Origin: a virus
Length of the DNA: 24,847 nucleotides
IMG/VR virus record: IMGVR_UViG_3300007276_000284
Span: 1 to 24,847 of that record
Reading direction: 5' to 3' (one strand)
The notes beneath the pieces were generated by a model. It was given only the letters and a program-made list of their open reading frames with translations, had not been told where the DNA came from and did not search any database. Position 1 is the stretch's first letter. Each line of letters starts with the position of its first letter. Of the stretch, positions 1-7,142 are shown in pieces. The translations under genes were made by a program, and so were the position numbers.

Positions 1-202
1 GTTGCAGCGTTTGTCTCACTGGTACCAGCGTTTGTCTCACTGGTGGCCGCATTGACAGCAGACGTGTTCGCAGCCGCTGCCTTTGTAGTGGCCGTTCCCG
101 CAGCTGTATCGGCATTGGTTTCCGAAGTTGCAGCGTTTGTCTCACTGGTGCCAGCGTTTGTCTCGCTGGTGGCCGCATTGACAGCAGACGTGTTCGCAGC
201 CG
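1..202. repeat. 126-bp-period direct repeat inside the J gene
   Basis: Positions 1-76 and 127-202 are nearly identical, with only three base differences seen (near positions 24, 41 and 67 of the copy). The period of 126 bp is 42 codons, so the reading frame is kept. It encodes the NTSAVNAATSETNAGTSETN-type fibre-shaft repeat of the J protein. The array continues past the left edge, so the number of copies is unknown. Confidence 0.85.
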
Positions 203-3200
203 ATGCACTGCTAGACGCGGCACTTTGAGAGGCAGCAGCACTACTGGCCGAAGAAGAAGCCGCGCTTGCATCGGTGGCCGCGTTCCCCGCTGCTGTAGCA
301 GCAAGAGACTGCGAACTGGCTGCAGCGGACTCTGATCCTGAAGCGTTGGTGGCACTGGTGGCCGCTGCGCTTTCAGACGCAGAGGCGTTACTGGCGGAAG
401 TCCCCGCAGAGACATTGCTCGCTTGGGCGGCAGTTGCACTGTTACCGGCATTGGTAGAGTGAGTTGCAGCGGTAGAGGCTGACCCAGAAGCCGCCGTCGC
501 TGACCCGTCAGCGTTCGAGGCGTATGTCTGTGCTTGATCCCGGGCCAGTTCTGATGCCGACTGGGCGGCAACTGATGCTGTCTGGGAGGCAGCTGATGCT
601 GTCTCAGCCGCCTCGGCAGCAATCTGTGCAGCATCTGCTCCGGAGAGGGCGGCAACTGATGCTGTCTCAGCCGCCTCGGCAGCAATCTGTGCAGCATCTG
701 CTCCGGAGAGGGCGGTTTCTGCCAGAGTCTGAGCGGCTTCTGAGGCTGCTTGGGCTGTGGTGGCGACCGCCGAGGCCACAGTCGCGGTAGAGGCTGCAGC
801 CTGAGCCGCAATCTTGTCATCCAGCGCTGACTGAGCGGCGTTGTCGATTTCAAGAACCACATCTGCCGCCAGATCCGGAACTGTGATTCCCGTCGGTACC
901 ACTTCAATAAACCCGGTTGGGTCGCTCTCTTGTCCAGAGGTGTTCACGGACGTGACAGCGTACCGGGTGAGTGTGTCCCCACTCGGAGGTCGCCGCATGA
1001 AGCTCGTCGTATTGCCGCTGTCGAGATAGCTTAGGGCTGGGTTACCAGCAGTGGCGCCGTAAAATTTGAAGTGGGAAAAGTCTGTTTCTGGAGCTTCGTC
1101 CCCCCGCAATACAATGGTGTCCACACCCGCTGTTGCATTGGCGGTTGTCCAGTTCTGAGGCACCGTCGGCTTGACGTTCCGACCAGAGGTGTTGTGGGTA
1201 TAAACGGCCGATGGACGACCCTTGCGACCGATCGCGTTGATCGCCCGGATCTTGATCTTATAGTCCACACCACTCTGGACATCCGTCAGATAGCAGCTCT
1301 GTCCCCGGACACGACGTTCGTCCCAGCTGTCCACGCCTGCTCGCTTGTAGTAGACGATGAACTCTTCGACGAAGTCCTGTGGGGCATGATCCCACTCGAT
1401 AAAGATACGGTTGCGAACCGTCCCGTCCGCTTCAACAAACGAATGCTCGTCGCCACTTTCCACATTGGTGATGGCTGGGGCAGAGGGGAGACCAGCTCCT
1501 GAGAAATCGTAAGCCACCGTCCCGGTGGAGACCATGTTGTCGCTGTCACCGTATTTGTTCAGGTTGACTTCGACAGCCGTGATCGAAATGAGCTCCGGGT
1601 TTTCCGGACTCTCTTCGATCATCAGAATACGAAAAGGCTTAACCAGTCCAATGTCCACCGAAGACAACGCGAACTGGGCCCGATCAGGGGCATCTCCGGG
1701 CCAGGTGCCCGATTGAATAGTCAGTTCTGTTGCGACCGGCTGACTTGCTTGCACCGTCAGCGAATGAATTCCAGAAGGGGTCTGGATTTCAAATTCAATG
1801 TCAGTGTCGACTGGCAGGAAGACCTGATCCCGCAAGGTGATTGTGTTCCCACTCCGAGATTTCACCCGGCCGCTGACCCCCCAGTTCATCGCTGGATCGA
1901 CGACCCCAACCATGTCGAAGAGTTCGAGTCCGATGCCCATTCGAGCAGTCTGGAATGTGACGGTGACCGTCTCAGTGTTAGCGGTCAGAATGCGACGGAA
2001 AGCACGGCGCTGAGCCTCATAGACGTCGTTACATCCAACCGCGATCATCTCGTCAGAGATACGACCATTCTTGGTGATTGCCGCGGCATCCGATACGTTG
2101 CGAACATCTTCCTGCCAGTCGAGATTAGTGTTCGTGAAGAGGACAGAAAGATCATTTACTCGAGTGGAGACGTCCGAGAACTGGTATTGAAATCCATCAG
2201 CAACCACGCTCTCAGGGCCAAAGATCTGTACCGGAAGACCCGCCTTGTCCACTTTAAGGCGCACCGTACCGTTGAGATCGGTGACTGGTACCCCTCCGAA
2301 GATGGCGGCGAGGTAATAGATCATCTCCATCGCATTGCGAGGCTGATCGATCTTGTCGTTGTAGGTGAAACGGGGTTGATAGGTTCCGGTGTCTCCTCGA
2401 GGCACCAGCTCATCACAGTATTTGGCCGCTTCATAGAACGAGAAACGATCAACCAAGAGGTGGGGGTAGTAGCGCTTGACCCCGTAGGTGGAGTTGGTCA
2501 GCAGATCGTAGAGACACCACACTGGGTTGTCCGAATGGGCCAGTTGGAACGTACCGTTCCATGCACCATCATAGTACCGGGTGATGGTGTCATAGTTCGA
2601 TGGAACCAAGATTAGCTTGGTTGCATAAATCCCCGACATCCCGGGGATCCCTTGGAACTGATCCGACGCCCGACCGACCCCTCGCACCACCGCGAGGTTG
2701 TCATAGGATCGGTTTTCAGCGGTGACCGCCTGATAGCTCTCCCACGAGAAATTCAGTGTCCGGTCAGCGTCATTGTCCGGGCTGTGCTTAACGACCCGGA
2801 TCTCCCAATCGTTGTTGATCCGAGGGACGCCTTTGACAAAATCCTTGGTATACCCTGAGGTGGTTTTGCCCGTCAGTTTGATGGGGGAAGTGTCAAAGAA
2901 ATCCAGCCAGGTGCCGCTTCCGACCTCCCGATACTGGATATCGAACTCAGCTGTGTCTTCCAGCTGATCTCCATCACTGTTGGTTTTCAGAATGGTGCTG
3001 AAGACGATCCGGATTTCGAGTTTGTCGATCTGATTCCGCAACGCCCCCGAGGTCGTACGAACCACCGGGATGGCCTCAGCAAGATTGACCCCAACTTGGA
3101 CGTTGGAGGTGATACCCCCCAGCGTGTTCCGCACCTCACTGGCCACCGTCTCCCCAGCGTAGACGTGCAGTTCAAAGGGATTGAAATTGGGATCCCCCGA

Positions 3201-3395
3201 CGCCGAGACCAAAGGGGTTCCATCCAGCATGAATGATCGGGGGCCTTGGACCAGACCAGCGATCGGTCCTTCACACAATCCAAGAGTGAACTCGACGACG
3301 TCATCTGAAAACAGATCGTCGGGACTGATGGTCGGAGTACTTCCCCCGCTTCCACCAGTACCAGAGCCCGAGAGAGTACGGAGAGGTTTATTCAT
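1..3395 (-). CDS. J: Tail tip/host-specificity protein J with side-tail-fibre-like repeat region (C-terminus beyond window)
   Basis: This is one uninterrupted minus-strand frame of 1131 codons from the ATG at 3395-3393 that is still open at the window edge. The gene forms the central tip of a siphovirus tail and, in the family, contacts the host receptor. The N-terminal half matches J proteins: the stretch with RYYDGAWNGTF and DNPVWCLYDLLTNSTYG (about residues 270-315) is characteristic. A fibronectin type III-like segment follows at about residues 630-735 (YKIKIRAINAIGRKGRPS). From about residue 845 the chain becomes an Ala/Ser/Thr/Asn repeat region with units such as TSETNAGTSETNAAT, as in lambda Stf-type fibre shafts. 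The start overlaps the stop of the upstream tail assembly gene as ATGA, so translation is probably coupled. The receptor-binding end is not visible. Confidence 0.9.
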   Translation of the reverse strand, partial: MNKPLRTLSGSGTGGSGGSTPTISPDDLFSDDVVEFTLGLCEGPIAGLVQGPRSFMLDGTPLVSASGDPNFNPFELHVYAGETVASEVRNTLGGITSNVQVGVNLAEAIPVVRTTSGALRNQIDKLEIRIVFSTILKTNSDGDQLEDTAEFDIQYREVGSGTWLDFFDTSPIKLTGKTTSGYTKDFVKGVPRINNDWEIRVVKHSPDNDADRTLNFSWESYQAVTAENRSYDNLAVVRGVGRASDQFQGIPGMSGIYATKLILVPSNYDTITRYYDGAWNGTFQLAHSDNPVWCLYDLLTNSTYGVKRYYPHLLVDRFSFYEAAKYCDELVPRGDTGTYQPRFTYNDKIDQPRNAMEMIYYLAAIFGGVPVTDLNGTVRLKVDKAGLPVQIFGPESVVADGFQYQFSDVSTRVNDLSVLFTNTNLDWQEDVRNVSDAAAITKNGRISDEMIAVGCNDVYEAQRRAFRRILTANTETVTVTFQTARMGIGLELFDMVGVVDPAMNWGVSGRVKSRSGNTITLRDQVFLPVDTDIEFEIQTPSGIHSLTVQASQPVATELTIQSGTWPGDAPDRAQFALSSVDIGLVKPFRILMIEESPENPELISITAVEVNLNKYGDSDNMVSTGTVAYDFSGAGLPSAPAITNVESGDEHSFVEADGTVRNRIFIEWDHAPQDFVEEFIVYYKRAGVDSWDERRVRGQSCYLTDVQSGVDYKIKIRAINAIGRKGRPSAVYTHNTSGRNVKPTVPQNWTTANATAGVDTIVLRGDEAPETDFSHFKFYGATAGNPALSYLDSGNTTSFMRRPPSGDTLTRYAVTSVNTSGQESDPTGFIEVVPTGITVPDLAADVVLEIDNAAQSALDDKIAAQAAASTATVASAVATTAQAASEAAQTLAETALSGADAAQIAAEAAETASVAALSGADAAQIAAEAAETASAASQTASVAAQSASELARDQAQTYASNADGSATAASGSASTAATHSTNAGNSATAAQASNVSAGTSASNASASESAAATSATNASGSESAAASSQSLAATAAGNAATDASAASSSASSAAASQSAASSSASAANTSAVNAATSETNAGTSETNAATSETNADTAAGTATTKAAAANTSAVNAATSETNAGTSETNAA
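593..715. repeat. 63-bp tandem duplication inside the J gene
   Basis: Positions 593-652 are repeated without change at 656-715, giving a period of 63 bp (21 codons). The duplicated peptide is a GADAAQIAAEAAETAS-type segment in the alanine-rich shaft. Exact identity at the DNA level points to a recent in-frame duplication. Confidence 0.88.
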
Positions 3396-4207
3396 GTGGC
3401 AAGCACCCAAGCAGAGGTTGGAATGTTGGAAGGGGAGGCAACAGCAGATGTGTAGATGGGATTTACGACGGCCTTGTCGATCCCAACGGTGCTGTCGTAT
3501 TCAACATAAACGTTGTCATAGCCGGTGGTGATTTCATTCGCCGGCTTGGTACCCGCAACGGTCTCGGTCACTTCTTCCGGTTCTCCCGTCGCCGGGTTGG
3601 TCCACCACCACTTGGGATTGTCGAACTCAATAGGGGTTACCCCATTTGATCCGGCGTCTCCTGCGGGAGCGACAGCATCCACGTCAAACGACAGGTAATG
3701 CCCTTCGAGCAGCACATTCCCATACGCGAGTGGGATCCGGGTCCCGATTTTGACGGTGTTCCCAGAGGCCCCGAGATATCGAGAACTCTCAGTTCCGTCG
3801 GAGGCACTGGGGGTCGGAGCCAGCAGCTGGAGAAGACCTCCAGACAACATCAATCCCCCGGCCAGGTATAACTGACCTTGGGAGAGCCCTAAGGTTCCGA
3901 TGAAAGCCGGATTGAACACGGCTAGGGCAATCAGCGTGATCCCAAGCAGGACCTGCATCAGGCCCCCCTTCTTCGCGCCCCCAGTGCGGGGATAGACGTG
4001 GATTTCCTCGAACGACGTCTCGGAAAAAAGAGCAATTTCGTTGTCCACCCCCTGAACTGTCACCGGCCAGGGTTGCCCCGCAGGAGGAGTCAGCTCTTCG
4101 ATGGTGGCAAGCGACTGTATTGCCTCAGCAACCGTGGCCGCTTCGACCTCGATAGGATGTGGATATTTGTCAGCCAGATGGCCGTGGAGGATAATCTTTT
4201 TCTTCAT
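3392..4207 (-). CDS. I: Tail assembly protein I (ubiquitin-like N-terminus plus two membrane-like segments)
   Basis: The 271-residue protein resembles lambda gpI, a tail-tip assembly factor. Residues 1-72 look like a ubiquitin-fold domain (KKKIILHGHLADKYP onward), followed by a Gly-Gly/basic linker, RTGGAKKGG (74-82). Two hydrophobic stretches come next (about 84-105 and 113-131), then the conserved region NTVKIGTRIPLAYGNVLLEG (150-169), which corresponds to the VLPVLYGEMRVGS-type segment of gpI. The ATG at 4207 lies inside the end of the JAMM gene (38-base overlap), and the stop overlaps the J start as ATGA. The C-terminal region, about residues 175-271, is longer than I remember for lambda gpI. 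Confidence 0.85.
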   Translation of the reverse strand: MKKKIILHGHLADKYPHPIEVEAATVAEAIQSLATIEELTPPAGQPWPVTVQGVDNEIALFSETSFEEIHVYPRTGGAKKGGLMQVLLGITLIALAVFNPAFIGTLGLSQGQLYLAGGLMLSGGLLQLLAPTPSASDGTESSRYLGASGNTVKIGTRIPLAYGNVLLEGHYLSFDVDAVAPAGDAGSNGVTPIEFDNPKWWWTNPATGEPEEVTETVAGTKPANEITTGYDNVYVEYDSTVGIDKAVVNPIYTSAVASPSNIPTSAWVLAT

Positions 4208-4535
4208 CTATGAGATGCACCAGTCCATTGGAGACGATATAACATCTTACTTCGGATTGGCAAATAATGAAATGCATTTGATTTGGCCACGACTGGAAAA
4301 AGCGGTAGTCATCTATCGACAAATTGGCTGAGCCACTTGGGTGGCTATGCCATGTGGCGACGTTCCCCTCAATGTCTTCAATCACGAAGGTGAACGTTCG
4401 CTCAGGGGTATCAGAATGGTTCGTGACTTCGAGGACCTGATGCTCAAGGTTGATTACCCCACAGCGTTCAACGTCGGGATGCCAGTTCCCTGTCAATTGC
4501 TTCTTGAACTGCTGGATTTCGGAAAACGTCAGCAT
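4170..4535 (-). CDS. JAMM/JAB metalloprotease-like tail assembly protein (N-terminal half of lambda K as a separate gene)
   Basis: A complete JAMM zinc-protease signature is visible: H63-S-H65, seven residues, S73, two residues, D76 (HSHPSGSANLSIDD), with the upstream glutamate E23 in VERCGVI. In lambda gpK a domain of this type is fused to an NlpC/P60 domain; here it stands alone as 121 residues. An ATG four codons upstream (4547) has no Shine-Dalgarno sequence, whereas the ATG at 4535 is preceded by GAGG with 6 bases between, so 4535 was chosen. The gene starts inside the end of the NlpC/P60 gene and ends inside the start of gene I. Its likely role is processing or scaffolding of a tail-tip component, possibly the ubiquitin-like part of gpI. 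Confidence 0.88.
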   Translation of the reverse strand: MLTFSEIQQFKKQLTGNWHPDVERCGVINLEHQVLEVTNHSDTPERTFTFVIEDIEGNVATWHSHPSGSANLSIDDYRFFQSWPNQMHFIICQSEVRCYIVSNGLVHLIDEEKDYPPRPSG

Positions 4536-4968
4536 CGAGGACCTCATGTAGGTGAACGGATTTGTGTGTGGCTTCTTGGGTCTTCGTCACCGCCGGGTGA
4601 CGAAGATGGATCGTCCCCCGACTGGCCCATCGGGGCCTCAGGGGTTCCAGTGTGCTCAGCTGATTGGGGAGGTGATGTAGGATTTGGTTGTCATCCACGA
4701 TGACCACAGCGTGGCTCGATTGGAGAGCCAGGAGGGGCATGAGAAGTGCATCCCCGATCTTATAGGGACGGTCGAAAATCTGCTGAAAACCGAAACCCTC
4801 GTACAATCCGTAGAGGTCCAGATGAGGATCCTCCCAGAACCGATCGGGGCGGGCGAGGTTAGGGAGCTCAACTCCCCACTCCAACTCGTAGTACCGACGG
4901 ACGCATGAGTAGCAGTCCTGCTTCCCATCGACGTAGGGCAGTCCGACGAGTTTATCGTAGCTTGACAT
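4468..4968 (-). CDS. K: NlpC/P60 family cysteine peptidase-like tail assembly protein (C-terminal half of lambda K as a separate gene)
   Basis: The 166-residue protein opens with GLPYVDGKQDCYSCVRRYY, the NlpC/P60 signature of lambda gpK, with catalytic Cys19. His86 in SSHAVVIVDD and a polar residue in ILHHLP (98-99) complete the expected triad. The family cleaves peptidoglycan stem peptides; in tails it is thought to help local cell-wall opening or tip assembly. The chosen ATG at 4968 has GGAG about 9 bases upstream and overlaps the end of the L-like gene by 17 bases. A longer reading from 5022 adds 18 Ser/Arg-rich residues that do not resemble the family. About 40 residues after the HLRH motif form an extra C-terminal tail. 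Confidence 0.88.
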   Translation of the reverse strand: MSSYDKLVGLPYVDGKQDCYSCVRRYYELEWGVELPNLARPDRFWEDPHLDLYGLYEGFGFQQIFDRPYKIGDALLMPLLALQSSHAVVIVDDNQILHHLPNQLSTLEPLRPRWASRGTIHLRHPAVTKTQEATHKSVHLHEVLDADVFRNPAVQEAIDRELASRR

Positions 4969-5440
4969 GTGGGAACTCCGGGGGGAAGTACGCTCTCGCC
5001 GGCAACTTGAACTGGTGTCCATCGAGAACGTCTCGCAGTTCCACCGTGGCCAGTGAATTGTTCAGCTGCATGATCCGGGAAATCCGAAAGCTTTCGGTGA
5101 TCTTGAAATCCCTGTCAGCGTCCAGATCCGCCTTTAAGATCCGGTAGCGCGTCAGGGTCGCGTTGTCGAGCTGGCCGTTGTAGATGTCCGCTGTGAAGAG
5201 CCCTCCGGGATTGGCAAAGGTGAACTTCGGGCGGGCCATCTTACCATCCGCGTCTTGCGTAACCTCGGTCAACACACAGGGCACGTCGTCGTATTGATCC
5301 CCTTGCCAGGTCACTTGTATCTGTGGGGACAACCGGAAAATGGGGCCAGTGGTAAGCTCCAGCTTGAACAATTTGACCAAGCTGTCTGGAGCCAAGTCAT
5401 GCTGAGTGTCGGTGATATTGGCAGGAAGATCAGTTCTCAT
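4952..5440 (-). CDS. L: Minor tail protein L-like, short form
   Basis: Position between M and the K-type genes, together with the pattern of the sequence, identifies this as the L-type minor tail protein of the tail tip. The segments VTWQGDQYDDVPCVLTEVTQ (residues 45-64), ARPKFTFANPGGLFTADI and the closing LDGHQFKLPARAYFPPEF fit the N-terminal domain of lambda gpL and relatives. The protein is 162 residues against about 230 in lambda and has only one cysteine, so the C-terminal iron-sulfur domain known in lambda gpL is missing. The start codon overlaps the M stop as ATGA. Naming as L rests on order and partial similarity seen by eye. Confidence 0.75.
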   Translation of the reverse strand: MRTDLPANITDTQHDLAPDSLVKLFKLELTTGPIFRLSPQIQVTWQGDQYDDVPCVLTEVTQDADGKMARPKFTFANPGGLFTADIYNGQLDNATLTRYRILKADLDADRDFKITESFRISRIMQLNNSLATVELRDVLDGHQFKLPARAYFPPEFPHVKLR

Positions 5441-5820
5441 GGTTGTTCGATCAGCTCCATCTCAAAAGACGGCACCTGTCCGTCCCCACCTTGGATTCCC
5501 TCAGGGATCTCGAGTGGTCGGTTGAATTTGCAGACGACGTCCCCATAAACCGGATGTTCCAGTGTGAATGCAGTGGCCCGTTTGTGGGTGTTGTAGAAGT
5601 CCTCGAGAAAGGCCAGATTGCGCGTCGGGTCGTACACCCGGTCGATGTCATTGGAGATGTCGAGGAAGTACTTCATACCCTGTAGGTTCAGCACGAAAAT
5701 CCGCTGATCCGGGGCTTCCGGGGGAGTGTCGAATTGATAGCTTCTCCCGAGTTGCACCCGAGTTCCACTCTCAGGGTATTTGGTGGAGTAGGTGAAATAC
5801 TTCGCTGGAAAGATCGCCAT
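5437..5820 (-). CDS. M: Minor tail protein M
   Basis: The 127-residue product sits directly after the tape measure gene and before L, the position of lambda gene M. It shows the family pattern: an N-terminal segment with GTRVQLGRSYQFDTPPEAPDQ, a helix around FLEDFYNTHKRATAF (about residues 71-85), then LEHPVYGDVVCKFNRP and a final acidic strand FEMELIEQ. Proteins of this type form a ring at the distal end of the tail tube, below the tape measure. The ATG overlaps the upstream stop as TAATG, so expression depends on the tape measure transcript. Confidence 0.8.
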   Translation of the reverse strand: MAIFPAKYFTYSTKYPESGTRVQLGRSYQFDTPPEAPDQRIFVLNLQGMKYFLDISNDIDRVYDPTRNLAFLEDFYNTHKRATAFTLEHPVYGDVVCKFNRPLEIPEGIQGGDGQVPSFEMELIEQP

Positions 5821-7091
5821 TAGATGGCTCCCATTTGAACGGACTTGATCAGTTTCTTGGTGGTGCCACCCCGGGCGATGTCATCAGCCAGCACCGCTAG
5901 GATGTCGTTCGGGCCCGGGACCGGTTGTTGCTCAGGGGGTACGATCCAGACGTTGGTGGTGCCGATTCCACCCCCTCGGTTGTTGGACGCAGCAGCGACT
6001 CCCATATGGGTGCCTGTAGATGTGACGGCCGTTCCCATCGAGTTCAGCCGGCGCACTTCATCTTGTCCAATTGCCTGAACCGCGGAACGCGTCAGCACTC
6101 CCTCACCCGGCATGAGACTGTAGAGCTGACTGTCGCGATTCAGATTACCCGGAACGATTTCTCCTTGTGCCGCTTTTCGAGCGACCCCACCCTCTTTCAG
6201 GTTGATCGTAGGTAGGCCCATTCCCGCCAGATCCATTCCGGGGAACAACCAGCCCAGTGTCTTTTGTAGGATATAGACCGACATCATCTCAGCAAAGATC
6301 TTGTGGATCGAATTCAGAATACTGATCCCCATCTCTTTGAAGGCGGCACCACCCTTTTTTGTTCCATTCGACCATGACTGAAAGAAACCGGTCAGAGCAG
6401 TTTGCGCTGAGCCAAGGGCACTTGTGATCCCACTGGATAGGGTCTTGCCCAGATTGAGGTTGCTGCTGGCCCAAGTTTGAACCAGAGAGTTCAGATTGAC
6501 CTGCTCAGTGCCAATGTCCTTCGTGACCTTCAGGATGTCTTCCCGGGTCTTACGAATGAACGTCAGCAGCGTCTTCTCTTCGGAAACCAGTTGGGTTGCC
6601 CGACGTTGCTCGACCACACCCAGTGTTCCTAGCTCGCGCTTCTTCTCCAGCTGGGCCAGTTCTGCAGCCCGGATGCCCAGAGCTTTTTCAGCTTCCTCCA
6701 GCACCATTTTCATCTGCTGCATTGCAGCTTGACCGTTGATGGACCCCGTTTCCATCCCAACTTCCGCCCGAGCAAAGCGATCCTTGAAGCCCTCCATCAG
6801 TGTGTTGAAGCCCCGCTTTTCGAACGGGTCACGTCGGCCGGCGCTACCCCCACCTTGCTTACGGGTCTCGATGTTCTCCAGTTGCTTCTTCTGCTCAACG
6901 ATACGAGCATCGATCGCGTCCAACTGTGCAATGACAGCGGGGTCGTTGTTCAGAGGATTGGAGGCGTCGTAATCCTCTACCCCCGCAATGACCTGCTTTT
7001 TCTGCCAGTCGGCAAGGCTATCTAGGCGCGAGCGGCCTTGAATTAACAGAGCATCCCGATCCGCTCCGGGCTTGCGGATCTCTTGTGACAA
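5820..7091 (-). CDS. C-terminal part of the tape measure protein, separated by an in-frame TAG
   Basis: The frame is open from directly after the TAG at 7142-7140 and is in the same phase as the 980-residue frame upstream, so it would continue that protein with GAAQREIAVLSAQVQTLSQ. The first usual start codon is a TTG at 7091, without a visible ribosome site; from there it encodes 423 residues. The middle is coiled-coil-like (MKMVLEEAEKALGIRAAELAQ), followed by a region of amphipathic helices (about residues 215-285). The end carries a tape-measure C-terminal pattern, PGEGVLTRSAVQAIGQDEVR, then NSMG. I read this as the distal third of one tape measure gene, not an independent gene. It overlaps M as TAATG. 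Confidence 0.7.
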   Translation of the reverse strand: MSQEIRKPGADRDALLIQGRSRLDSLADWQKKQVIAGVEDYDASNPLNNDPAVIAQLDAIDARIVEQKKQLENIETRKQGGGSAGRRDPFEKRGFNTLMEGFKDRFARAEVGMETGSINGQAAMQQMKMVLEEAEKALGIRAAELAQLEKKRELGTLGVVEQRRATQLVSEEKTLLTFIRKTREDILKVTKDIGTEQVNLNSLVQTWASSNLNLGKTLSSGITSALGSAQTALTGFFQSWSNGTKKGGAAFKEMGISILNSIHKIFAEMMSVYILQKTLGWLFPGMDLAGMGLPTINLKEGGVARKAAQGEIVPGNLNRDSQLYSLMPGEGVLTRSAVQAIGQDEVRRLNSMGTAVTSTGTHMGVAAASNNRGGGIGTTNVWIVPPEQQPVPGPNDILAVLADDIARGGTTKKLIKSVQMGAI

Positions 7092-7139
7092 GGTCTGTAC
7101 CTGGGCGCTGAGAACCGCAATTTCCCGTTGGGCGGCACC

Positions 7140-7142
7140 CTA
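7140..7142 (-). other. In-frame amber (TAG) codon interrupting the tape measure frame
   Basis: Read on the minus strand, the codons are CTG CGA TAG GGT GCC GCC. The frame on both sides is open and both sides have tape measure character. TAG is used as a normal stop in the terminase and primase genes of the same window. The codon is therefore either a nonsense mutation, a sequencing error or a site of partial read-through. Confidence 0.85.

Noticed and set aside
1713-2615. Plus-strand open frame of 300 codons.
   Set aside because: It lies antisense to the J gene, which has clear family motifs and an unbroken frame; the plus-strand translation resembles no protein and has no ribosome site.
7140-7142. 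TAG recoded as a sense codon throughout the phage, or read by a suppressor tRNA in the window.
   Set aside because: TAG ends the terminase and primase genes at sensible positions, and the only tRNA present has anticodon TGT (threonine).
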